Source: Umbelopsis ramanniana AG (Eukaryota; Mucoromycota; Umbelopsidomycetes; Umbelopsidales; Umbelopsidaceae). Taken from it: a stretch of DNA of 64,000 nucleotides. The notes under the pieces were generated by a model. The model saw only the letters and a list, made by a program, of their open reading frames with translations. It was not told where the DNA came from and did no database searches. Below, one piece after another: positions 1 to 10,665 of the stretch. The position numbers and the translations under genes are program-made. Every line of letters begins with the position of its first letter. The first letter of the stretch is position 1. The stretch lies in NCBI RefSeq assembly GCF_025399195.1, contig NW_026252095.1:248001-312000 (forward strand), written 5' to 3'.

Positions 1-1203
1 ATGTTACCTCTTGCAACTATGCTCAAGTTGGAGATGCTTCCTATGACGGTAGTTTCGGACCCAATTCTGATGACGATCAGTTTGTGATTGATCAAAGAGG
101 GTTCAAATACATTTTTATTCAGGAAGCTAACCAGTTCTTGAAAAAACACGATCCTCGCTTGATCTTGAACACTACTGTGAAGAACATCAAATATAGTGAC
201 AACGGAGTCACTATCACTGCAAAGGATGGCCATAAAATTGAGGCTGACTATGCCATTTCTACTTTCTCGTAAGCAACTTATATGCTGCCTTCTGCCTGTT
301 GAACAATCGAGTTAACTTTTCGAACGACGTGTAGACTTGGTGTTCTTCAACACAATGACGTTACATGGTCACCCAAGCTTCCTGAATGGAAGCGTGTTGG
401 TTTATTTGGTTTCCATATGGCCACCTATCTGAAGCTATTCCTTGCATGGGAAGATCAATTCTGGGATAACAACCAATACACCGTCTATGCTGACCCCGCC
501 AACCGAGGTTACTACAAGCAAGTGTCCGATATGACATGTTGCAATCCTGTTTCTCAAAAGCTAACCTACCGCTTTACAGTACTTGGCAAAACTTCAACGC
601 TTTCACTCCCAAGAATGACACCACAAACATCTTCTTCGTCACCGTCACCCAAGACCAAGCATACCGTTTGGAAGCAATGAGTGACAATGACATCAAGAAG
701 GAAGTTACAGAGGTTGTCCGCAGCATGTATGGAAGCCATATTAAAGAGCCCACTCACATGTATGTTCCGCGCTGGCACTCGGATCCATTGTATCGTGGAA
801 CTTATAGGTAAGCTGTTCAGAAAGAAACTTCGTAATGGCACCTTTACGTGATCTTCAATGCTGACTTGTTTTGGTATAGTAACTGGCCCATTGGCGAACT
901 GGAAGAGCACCATCTCAACATGAAAGCCCCTGTAGGTCGCGTCTGGTTCACTGGTGAAGCCATGTCTCGCGAATACTATGGTTACCTGCAGGTAAGAACC
1001 TATTCATTTTGATTTGCTCGCTAGATTTGTCAACTAGTTTAGCTCATGCTTTTGTTAAATAGGGTGCCTGGATTGATGGTGGTGAGGTTGGAACAAAGGT
1101 TGCAAAGTGCATCAAAAACAAATGTCCAAAGCAGCCATATTACCCAGAGATTTTGTTGACGGATGAAAAGCCCAAATTCGTCAAACGTCAAGAGTGGATT
1201 TAA
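1..1203 (+). CDS. Flavin-containing amine oxidase, copy A (5' end outside window)
   Basis: This is the C-terminal part of a secreted-type flavin amine oxidase (polyamine/monoamine oxidase fold), which would oxidise amines using FAD and O2. The frame is open from base 3. Exons are about 3-268, 335-517, 580-808, a following exon from about 880, and a last exon ending at the TAA at 1201-1203. The C-terminus carries the FAD-contacting stretch RVWFTGEAMSREYYGYLQGA followed by WIDGGEVGTKVA. It closely matches the complete copy on the minus strand just downstream: both share VIDQRGFKYIF, LNTTVKNIKYSD and the ending FVKRQEW[IL]. The intron at 518-579 begins GCAAGT instead of GT. AATAAA occurs about 60 bases after the stop. 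The family call is firm; the substrate is unknown. Confidence 0.88.
518..579 (+). other. GC-AG intron in amine oxidase copy A
   Basis: The intron starts GCAAGT and ends TTTACAG. Only this donor joins ...RGYY(AA|T) to TWQNF in frame. The paralogue at 1546-3521 has GTAAGT at exactly the homologous position, after the same codons and in the same phase. Confidence 0.75.
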
Positions 1204-1545
1204 TTTAAACTAGTACGATGTTTCGTCAATTGAAATGAATGAATGTTAGTGTGGCAAATCTAATAAAGAAGTGTGTTAGAGTACCAATATCAGCGTGTTC
1301 GCTTACCAATGGTTTCATGTTCGTAAGTAGAAGCTATATCTCCGCCATATACTGCACAAAGATTTTGCAATAATCACTTTGCATTTTTCGGTCTAGAAAG
1401 GTGAAAGACATAAAGCAAATTCATAGCGACAATATATGCTTCTTCCATTACTGTGATGATAATTTTGTATTTATTGTTCCAAGCCGTTGGCCGTTTTTGA
1501 TTATCATATGTTTTGCTAGCTCAATAAATTATATGAATGTGTGTA
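1204..1545. terminator. Shared 3' region of convergent amine oxidase genes
   Basis: This 342-base gap separates two tail-to-tail genes. It holds AATAAA on the plus strand at about 1262, serving copy A, and AATAAA on the minus strand at about 1470, serving copy B. Nothing else is visible. Confidence 0.5.
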
Positions 1546-3521
1546 CTAAAGCCATTCTTGGCGCTTGACAAAACTTGGTGTCTCGTTCGCGAGCTTGATA
1601 GTAGGGTAGTAGGGCTGCTTAGGGCATGAGGATTTGACGCACTGAGCTACCTTGGTACCAACTTCGCCACCATCGATCCATGCACCCTTTTGACAAGAAA
1701 CTCAATTAGCTTTGTTACACGCCTTCGTTAATCCATATTTGAAAACTCACCTGAAGGAAACCGAAGTAATCACGAGACATGGCTTCACCTGTAAACCATA
1801 CTCTCTGAACGGGTGCCTTCATGTTGATGTGGTGTTGCTCCAACTCACCAATGGGCCAGTTACTATGTTTACAGAATCATGTTAGGTACAGCGATCTCTG
1901 CGGTAAGGCAAATCCTGCAATTATATTTACCTGTATGTTCCTCTGTACAGAGGATCAGAGTGCCATCTGGGGACATACATGTCGGATGGATCAGGAATAT
2001 CCTTGCCATACATGCTTCTGATAACTTCCATAACCTCTTCCTTAATATCTGCATCTGCCATAGCCTCCACGCGATAAGCTTGATCTTGAGTGAGCGTGAC
2101 AAAGAAAATGTTGGAAGTAGTATTTTGGGGGAAGAATCCAGGGCCATTCAGGTTTTGCCAAGAGCTGAAAAGAATATAAATAATCTTGTCCGCTCAACTT
2201 TTTTTCTCTTTACGATGGCATTTTCAACTTACTTGTAATATCCTCTGGTAGTAGGATCAGCATACACCACATACTCAGTGTTCAAATCCCAGAAAGGCTT
2301 TTCCCATGCCAAGAAGAGCTTTAAATATGTGGCCATGTGGAATCCATCCAAACCAACAAGCTTCCATTCAGGAAGTTTGGGTGTCCATGTCACATCGTTG
2401 TGTTGAAGAACACCAAGACTAGGATAGAGTGTTAGTGGAGATTCTCTCATTCATAACCAGTAAGTTACTTGACGTACCTGAAGGTAGAGATGGCATATTC
2501 GGCTTGAATAGTGCTTCCGTCCTTGGCTGTTATTACAACACCAGAGTCGCTATACTTGATGTTCTTGACAGTGGTATTCAACAGCAAGCGAGGGTCGTTG
2601 GGCTTCAAGAACTGGTTGGCTTCTTGAAGGAAAATGTATTTGAAACCTCTTTGATCAATGACGAAGTTGTTTCCGTCAGAGTCAGATCCAAAGTTGCCAT
2701 CATAAGAGTCAGCGTTGACGTATGCATAGAAGTTGGATGACACGTCTGGGGTTTCTGCAAATTCCCAATCAAAACCGTCTGCAAAAGCGGAAATCTATGT
2801 AAGATTGATTGGGTCCACCAAGCCCAACATCTAAAGCCCTTTTTACTTACAAAATTCGATAGCTTGTTCGACATATGTCTGAGGCATCCACCCAGAGAGG
2901 TCGAGAGCCGCTCTTACTGATATATCGACTTGATCGGTCTTGTTCCTTTTGACTAGCAAAAACAAATGAGGGGATCTTAGCAGGCAGATCTCATGGTATC
3001 CGCAAAGTTATTTCTACCGACTTACTGGCAATATTGTTGGCAGCGTCATACGCATCCCAAAAGGCATTGTATGTATCAGTGGCATTGATGGGACCCTTGT
3101 TATCATAGAAAACAACATTGTCACTGTTATCGCTGACGGTTTTAAGTCCCCATTTGATGGCCATTTCATTGATGGGATTGGTGCCCAAACCTTGAACCTT
3201 TCGACACATGCAATGACATTATAATTTAGATGAATGACTTACATATCACATTGTATGCTAGAAAAAAAAACTTACCCAATTACAGCCCTTTTCTACGCGC
3301 TTACCAGCAAATGCAATGTCATGAGCTCTACCGCCAAGCTCGTCTCTGGCTTCAACGATAACAAAGTCGGTGATACCAGCAGCAACTAAGTTCTTTGCAG
3401 CACTAATACCAGAGACACCACCTCCCAGAATGGCAACTTTGGCTTTTGTGTTTGTTTTAGCAGGTGCTGCAGAGACAGCCAGGGCAAGAGTGCTGATGAC
3501 AGCTAAGGACAGGAATTTCAT
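1546..3521 (-). CDS. Flavin-containing amine oxidase, copy B (complete, secreted)
   Basis: A complete flavin amine oxidase with a cleavable signal peptide (MKFLSLAVISTLALAVSA, then AP). The FAD Rossmann motif is VAILGGGVSGISAAKNL, followed by the acidic end of the second strand in VEARDELGGRAHDI. The C-terminal FAD region and ending (FVKRQEWL) match copy A. The gene has about nine exons with 50-80 nt introns. I start at the ATG of the signal peptide at 3521 because the upstream in-frame extension has no hydrophobic leader. It converges on copy A, so the two are an inverted duplicate. Likely a secreted amine or polyamine oxidase releasing H2O2; the substrate is not predictable from sequence. 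Confidence 0.9.
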
Positions 3522-5127
3522 GTTTGAAGGGTTTTCTTGGCCGTCCAAAGGATAATTCTGCAATTGACAGAGAGGTGCATTAAATACTAACGATGCATAA
3601 CAAGAGGCGTGGGATACGGCCTTGTCGATTGGGAACGTAACCAAACGCTTCACGATATAATTTTCAATTACCATATATGACAATTCCAAGATAGCCGTGT
3701 TGAACCACCAATTCTGAGATACGTACTATAAGAAAAAGCTATTATTCCATAATCAAGCCTTGCGAATCGCCAGACTAAACAGCACCGTTTAATCCCTTCG
3801 ACTGAATACCCCTTTCTTGGCCTCCTATCCATAAACATTTCAAATTCATGGTTGATTGAAATTTATGGTGGTACAAGATTTAATACCTTTCGCACTCTCA
3901 AAACGCCGTTGATCACTAAGCAGGTAGAATGTCAACCAATCGTTCGCAGGTTTCTCGGACCTTATCAACGATACTACAGTAAGACAAGTTCCCCACCTGA
4001 TAACAAATGCCTTTATCTGGAAAGCGGAATGCAATTTCATTAACTAAAGTCGAGTAGGTGGAATGCTATCGTTGTGAACGTGAACTTGACTGAATGTAAT
4101 ATTAGAAAAGATCGGTACAAGTTGCCTATCATCACTGCATCAAGATAGAATTCGTGATGAACCAATACATCACTTGATAGACGATGTTAAGTCTAAAATA
4201 CTTCTGGTGTGTGAGCAGTTCACACGAACGAACTTGCCCTTCGCTTCCTGGTTAGTAAGGTAGATGCTACATTCTGACCGTGGCAAGTGAATTATGAAAT
4301 CCAAACTCCGGCGTCATCCTTTCAGTATAAAAGGCCGGAGTAACAAGAGATGAAAGCTGTGCTAACTGCCGTTCACACCGGGACTTCTGACTCCGGCTAA
4401 ATGAAGTTCACCATTGCAAGACACCATCGAAACACATTCCCATTGACATGTTTGATACAGGTGTAAATTTAGTAGATCGCAAATATATAGGGATAAAGGA
4501 AGTGTTGTGTCAATGACATGACCATGATTATGATCACATTATTTGATCTGGAGAGCGATAAAATGATTTATTGGTGCTGTGCCTGCTCCAGCTCTTCAAT
4601 TGCGGTGTTTTAAGCCCCCCTCGTGACCTATGCAAATACCAGTTGCACTGCATGTAGAATTTATAACTGTATTCTTGAAGAGGTAGATGATGATTTATCA
4701 ACCTTGTGTGTGATGAAACTGGTCTTTGTTCCACGCTTTGTGAAGTGTCTCAGGGAATATTCAGAATTTCTAGGACAGAATTATCATCGTCATTTCGGAT
4801 AATGCAACTCCGGTGTTAGGCTGTAACTTTGATGATCGCCAGCAGGGAGGCTCGGACAGACGGTCCTTACTCAGTCTGCTGTATAGGAAATATCACCAAA
4901 ATGCTCTCTATCCTTATTTCAAAGATTTATAGGGTAATCTGCACTATATCTGTGTCGTCTGCCACGTAAGATGAGTGGGGCTGAGGGACATGGCTTCGTA
5001 GGGAAGCACCACATATGTGTGCGCCGGAGTTTACCTCATCCGAGTGAGCAAATAATAAATATGTCTAGCAAGATTTTGTTGTTGGAGTACATCCTTTTCG
5101 CTTCTTTATAACTTTCTCTTTGATATT
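3522..5127. promoter_or_regulatory. Intergenic region with clustered CTCCGG motifs and a TATA box
   Basis: A 1.6-kb divergent spacer between amine oxidase copy B and the P450. CTCCGG or its complement CCGGAG occurs five times: 4306, 4334, 4391, 4808 and 5023. A good TATA box (TATAAAA, 4326-4332) sits between the first two, roughly 800 bp before the P450 ATG. It is followed by two very short ORFs (16 and about 20 codons) and no recognisable gene. An unannotated short transcript or long 5' leader is possible. Confidence 0.4.
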
Positions 5128-7292
5128 ATGGACAAAGTACAGCCCATTATTAACGACACCCTGGAGCGCTTCAACAGCTTGTCCAGACAAGACAAATACG
5201 TCGGAGCCATCGGCTTGGCGACGGTGGTTGTTTTGACCTCATATCTTTCCAAGACGTCTAAAAAGGTACGGCCATCCTCACAGCTCGTGGTATAGGACCG
5301 TTATTGTGCTAATACCTTATCCATCTTTTTCTCACTTCAAAGAACTATCCACCTTTTGTATCAGAGAAGACAATCGATGGTATGGAAGGTTACACACAGC
5401 CGCATTACTTATATGTATGTTAACATAAATTTTGTACAGATGTGAACATTGATAAGGATCTTCGTGGGTGGTTGGAGCTTGCTTCCAAGAAGTATGGCGA
5501 TACTTTCAGAACTAAACTTTTTGGCATGGTAAGTTCACTTTGGGACTGCGCATTCATCGCCAGTCTTCGATGAAACTGACAATGGTACTTTTTTGGGCAA
5601 TAATAGACCATCACTGTGGTTGGCAAGGAGCGCGCCCGTGAAGTATTTCTCAATGACGAATTTAGCTTTAAGGAAGCAGTCGCTGACAAGTTTGATGCTG
5701 CTGGCATGATCGGTATTCACGACACTAAAAAATATGAGCGATTAACTTCTATCATTACCCGTCATCTTACTCCTAACTTGAACGTCTTCAACAAGCGTGC
5801 CAATGAACAGGTAATGCTTTTACCCTACACTGCAGGGGTATTTTCGAACCCTTTCTTATATGTTACCAATAGGTTATGTTTATGCTGGACAAGTTGGTTG
5901 GACCCGCCGAAGGTATGTGTTGTTAGAAAGTGTGCTGGAGGCTTAGAATACTATCATAACGTTATGCTGACTCGTGCATCATCAGCGGAACCCAAGGTCA
6001 TCCCTCATCTATTCCCATTCGTCCAAGACATTGTTGCCCGTTCAAGTACTAGTGTGTTCGCTGGAGAGGTAAGTACGAACCGTTATGTAATGCAACTATA
6101 GAAAGATGCTCTGCTGATACATCGCATGCAATAGGAACTGTGTAAAAACGACACTATCGTTAGTTGTTTTGGCAATGTGACCTTCGATATCGGATCGAAT
6201 CTGAAAAAGACATGGCTTATGGATACGTTCCCCAGCTTCGATCTTTTTTATCAAAGGTGAGTTGAGTAGCTGGAACTACACAACCTTTAAAGGACATAGT
6301 TTATTCATGATTCTACTTTGCTTCAGAAATATTTTCCCGCGAACTGCTACCGTTCAAAAGCACAGAAAGAATGCAAAGGAAATCTTGACACCCGTCATTG
6401 AAGAGCGTGTTCGCCATTTGAACGACCCCAATTACAAGCGTTCGGTATGTTTAACGTTCGTTTCTATGCTGCAGTATTCTGATCGTGATTACTAAAACAC
6501 ATAACCATTAGCACGATATGCTTCAAATCATCATTGAGCAACATGATCCAAACCAGAATTGGGGTGCGTCATATACAGACTTTATCATCAACTGGATGTT
6601 TATCCTAGTCTTTGTCTCCATCCACACCACCACTGAGAATACCACTCATGCGCTTTACTATTTGATGAAGCATCCTCAATACATGGATGAGCTCCTGGCA
6701 GAACAGCGAGCGGCTCTTGAAGAGGAAGGTACCAAGGACCAGGAAATCAAATTTACCTATGATGTACTCAGGAAGTTGACAAAATTGGATAGCTTCATCC
6801 GTGAAGTTTTCCGAATGAGAAGCACTGATCTTCAATTGCAACACAAGAACGTTTCCAACCACGATATTACGCTTAGTAACGGTTATGTTATTCCACCTGG
6901 CCAAAACGTCTACGTTAACATGTGGGATATTGGTAGAAATGTTGAACTCCAAGGTGAGAGTGTTGAGGAATTCCAGCCTTGGCGATATGTAGAATCGGCC
7001 AAGCAAGCTGTCCGAATTGGAAACGATAATCTTTTCTTTGGACTTGGCAAGTAAGTGACATTTTCAAGCAAGAATAACTCCTAGAATTTTGGAAAACCTC
7101 AAGACACTAACTATCGATTCTTTCGCTAGGCATGCTTGCCCAGGTCGCTTTATGGCTGTTAACAGCATGAAGATCACCATATCCAACATTCTGCATAACT
7201 ATGAGATGACTGCTGACTCGGAAATCACTATACCAACGTACTTCACTGGTATGCCCATGGGTAGCGTTTCCTTCAAGAAGCGAGTAAATTAA
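5128..7292 (+). CDS. Cytochrome P450 monooxygenase
   Basis: A membrane-anchored P450 of about 530 residues in roughly ten exons. The N-terminus has one hydrophobic anchor (YVGAIGLATVVVLTSYL). The I-helix region is WMFILVFVSIHTTTENTTHA, in which the usual A-G-x-[DE]-T is degenerate. The K-helix E-x-x-R is in FIREVFRM, the following motif reads FQPWRY, and the heme-ligand loop is FGLGKHACPGRFMA, with the last intron splitting it right after the lysine. It ends in MGSVSFKKRVN. AATAAA lies about 115 bases after the stop. It is convergent with the acyl-CoA dehydrogenase. The overall style is that of Mucoromycota P450s. I cannot give the CYP family or substrate. Confidence 0.9.
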
Positions 7293-7487
7293 ACGGTATA
7301 GACTTACAATGTCGAGCCTCATATAAGAGAGCGCATATATGAATATATTACTCTGTAAACATCATAAGATCTATTTCCTGCCTTTTAGTATAGTGTGCAG
7401 ATGAACGAAATAAATATATTATTTTACCACATATGATTTATTGGATGGCTAATGTACATGATGGAGTTGGAGCATTGACTACGCCGT

Positions 7488-9344
7488 TTACAACTTAGCG
7501 TTGTTCAGAGCTGCTACCTTCTGAGCTTGTCTAACACCGAGATCAAGCATAATTTCTTCACTACCGCCGGGAATAGCATAGGCTCTCACTTCACGGTACA
7601 AACGTTCAATCTTTTCACCCTGTCCTCCACGGGTATAGGAGAGACCACCGAAAATTTGAGCAGCTTCACGAGCACAGAACTCAAAGGTCTGGGTGGATTG
7701 AGCCTTGAGTAGAGCAATAGGTCCACCAAGACGAATAGGCTGAACTTGAGCAGGCATAGTGTTGATTTGGTACAAGGTGCTTTCTAACCAAGCGTGGGTG
7801 GCTTCTACCTGACGAACCATGTGTCCGAGCTTGTTTCTAATAACGGGCTGGTCGATCAACTTCTTTCCAAAGACCATGCGCTTATTGGCATACTAAAGAT
7901 GAAGAAAATGCAAATCGTTAACGACTAGTCTTTCAGTCTCAAAAAATAACTTGAGGAAAGCCGATAGATACCTTGAAGGCTTCCTCAGTGCAGACGCGAG
8001 CCAAACGAGTGGCTTGCATGATGATACCCAATCGCTCGTGGTTGAAGTTGTACATAATATACTTGAAACCGTCGTTCTCCTTGCCAATAAGGTTGCTCTT
8101 GGGCACCTTGACATCTTCAAAGGTAATGTAAGAAGTTCCACTTCCGAACATACCCATAACATCCATCTTGCGAGTGGTCACACCAGGCATGGATCTCTCA
8201 ATAAGGAGGAGAGACACACCAGCCATACCATTACCTCCGGTACGGCAGGCAACAGTGAAATAATCGGCTTCATAACCTTGGGTAATCCACTTCTTCTCAC
8301 CGTTGACAAGATAGTGATCACCCATATCCTTAGCTTCTGTCTTGAGACCAGCAACGTCTGATCCGGCATGAGGTTCAGTGATACCCAAGCAGATGCGCTT
8401 ATCACCGGCCAAGCAATCTCTAGCGACCTTATCCTGAAGGTACTTTGATCCAAACAAAAGAACAGGAGGCAAACCGATGGACAAACCCTGTCAATGATAA
8501 AAAAATAAGACAGTCAGTTAACTTAGCCGAGGATCAATTCAAAATCGCCTGCGTCTTATTTTGACTTCGTAACTTACTCCTTGCAAACCCCAAAGCAAAC
8601 CTCCTGATCCGCAGCGAGCAATTTCGTCAATGACAATCATTTCATGGAAAGCATCCCAGTCCTTGGGGTTGATTCCAGCAGGCAAGCCGTATGGCAAATA
8701 TTCCTCGGGAACATGACCACAGGCGGCACCCAAGATTCCGAATTCAGCGCATTTCTTAATGACCTCGCGAGGAATCTCCTTGTTCTCGCTCCACATGTGG
8801 CAGTTAGGCATCAACTCCTTCTCGACGAAAGCTCGCAGCTCTCTGCGAAGCTTGTAGTGGCTCTCGTTGTAGTAAGGGCTACAATACAATCAGTATCCAA
8901 AGTCCGTTTTGTCACACATTTCTTCCAATTCTCACCTGTTCCAGTCCTGGCAGTCAGTGGGGTCACCGTAGGGGATCATATCGCCAACACGGTTACCAGC
9001 TTCGGCAACGGGCTTAGCCTTCTCTGGCTTGGCTTGCTGGGCAGCTCCTCCGATGACGCCAATCTGCAGTGGCAGACCAACGTTTTCCATGATTTGGGCA
9101 TTATGGAATTGTGCAAACTGCTTGGAAGCATCCTTTCCAGCGACCTTCAAAAGAATTTTCTTACCACCTATTTCAACTGAGTGTCAGCCATGTCTGTGGA
9201 GTCTATTTAATCGCGTTACGTGGGGGTCTTACCAGGGTGTTCGCCAAGGAACTTTGTGACATCGAAGACCTTGTTATCAACAATAATCCAGCAGTCTTTG
9301 TCGTTGTTGTGAGCAGCAACTTGTTCAGCAGTGTAAGTTTGCAT
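7488..9344 (-). CDS. Cytochrome b5-acyl-CoA dehydrogenase fusion
   Basis: The N-terminal ~75 residues are a cytochrome b5 heme domain. It starts MQTYTAEQVAAHNNDKDCW and holds both heme histidines: one in GEHPGG, which is split by intron 1, and one in QFHNA. A lysine/alanine linker (AKPEKAKPVAEAG) leads to a full acyl-CoA dehydrogenase. Signature 1 is ITEPHAGSDVAG and the C-terminal region is QIFGGLSYTRGGQGEKIERL then AIPGGSEEIM, with the catalytic-glutamate area. It should bind FAD and heme and oxidise acyl-CoA, the b5 domain offering a route for electrons. This fusion is known in fungi. Five or so exons. No peroxisomal SKL ending (it ends NNAKL). Confidence 0.92.
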
Positions 9345-9720
9345 GGTGTTTAGAGTTGGGAGTATGTGAACAAAGAAGAAAAAGTCGGTAGTCAGCAGAA
9401 TAAAAACTGATTGCGGGGCAGAAATTAGCGTTTAGCGGAGTTGCCCCAAATTTGGCTGAGTCATGGAGAAATTTGAAGCATCGCACTATTGCTCGAAGGA
9501 AATGAGCGAAGCAGTAAGGGTATATTCATAATACATAGTCCTTTTATACTAATAGAATACAATTATACTGTAGTTCCAGATTCTTGTGGAAGGAAAAAAG
9601 CCCTAATATTCCAGAACATCGCAAATCTCTTCGATATTATCCCTTATTCTGTCAAGTAAATCACAACCTCTCTATCCGAAACAACACACTCCGTCCCCAA
9701 AGTTTCTTCACACAGCAAAT
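9345..9720. promoter_or_regulatory. Spacer between the b5-ACAD gene and a tiny ORF
   Basis: A 376-base divergent spacer. No clear TATA box or known operator is visible. An AT-rich stretch lies around 9530-9560 and a pyrimidine-rich leader precedes the ATG at 9721. Confidence 0.25.
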
Positions 9721-9903
9721 ATGAGACGAACTTGGACTGCTACTAGTGCTTTTGCTGGAGGTGTCGTAACCTTGTGGCTGGAAATGTGGCAATTGGTTAG
9801 TTTAGCGTTGTGCAATGTACCAATGGCAGTCCATCTAACTGATCGACAGAGCAATAGGCACTTATACCGCAGCGTAGATATCGCGCTTGAACCCCCGCCA
9901 TAA
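9721..9903 (+). CDS. Candidate 42-residue membrane microprotein with one intron
   Basis: The ORF is open for 60 codons, but bases 9796-9849 form a good 54-nt intron: GTTAGT donor, CTAAC branch point and GACAG acceptor. Splicing keeps the frame and gives 42 residues: a basic start (MRRTWTAT), one hydrophobic segment (SAFAGGVVTLWLEMWQL) and a tail ending DIALEPPP. The arrangement resembles small mitochondrial inner-membrane subunits, but I cannot match it to a family. It is divergent from the b5-ACAD gene. Support is moderate because short ORFs arise by chance; the in-frame intron with a branch point is the best argument for it. Confidence 0.4.
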   Translation: MRRTWTATSAFAGGVVTLWLEMWQLVSLALCNVPMAVHLTDRQSNRHLYRSVDIALEPPP

Positions 9904-10665
9904 AGGCTTTGTAGGCTCAATGTTGATTATTAGGTGATGAGCGGGATTTCACGAAAAGCGCTTTTTGGTCTCATTCATCGTTAGGCGCTTTGATTAATGT
10001 CAGCCTGGTTTCGTCAAACGCTACCGAACTTTGCTAAGCTTGCACATCCATACCAACACTGATCTGGGAGGCTGTAACAAACAATCATTTTCAGCAAGTA
10101 ACGCCGGGCTGGTAAATATCTGTTTACAGAAGTCTGCACCAAACATACCATCGTCTCCTAAGCGGTTACTGTCAGTTTAGGGAATAGTGCACATCCCAAG
10201 AGCCGGGGTATCCAATGGGGACTTCGTTCAAGTTCTCTCATGAGGCCAGAATGGCATATTCTTAGAACAACGCTAGGGATGAATACTCCACCACGATGTA
10301 AAGCTTTTCTTTGCGTGACTCTCCTTTTTTCTTTCTTCGAAGAACAGAGACTGATGTTGGTCAATACCAAGGTAGTACACAGATCCAAATTGGGGATGCG
10401 CGTAATGGTCGTGTCATGATACGGTAGTAGGCTCCTTGTTCTTATTTGTCTACGATACCAAGTATGACATCCTTTAGTTCGGTCGGTAAGCCAGGATTTC
10501 CATACTAGATCGGCGTCCTTCCTTATCGACAATAGAATGACTACTGCTCGTCTTCATATGGGAAGCGTGGTGAGAAAGCCATTTAGTAACATAAATCATT
10601 AGGACTAACATATCTTTTACCCTTTTCTTTCTCTCTTTCTTTAAAAACATACATTTTCTCAATCT
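9904..10665. other. Intergenic, nothing recognised
   Basis: About 760 bases lead to the kelch gene. Only short overlapping ORFs without family features. A pyrimidine-rich run (about 10618-10645) precedes the kelch ATG and is probably its 5' leader. Confidence 0.3.
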
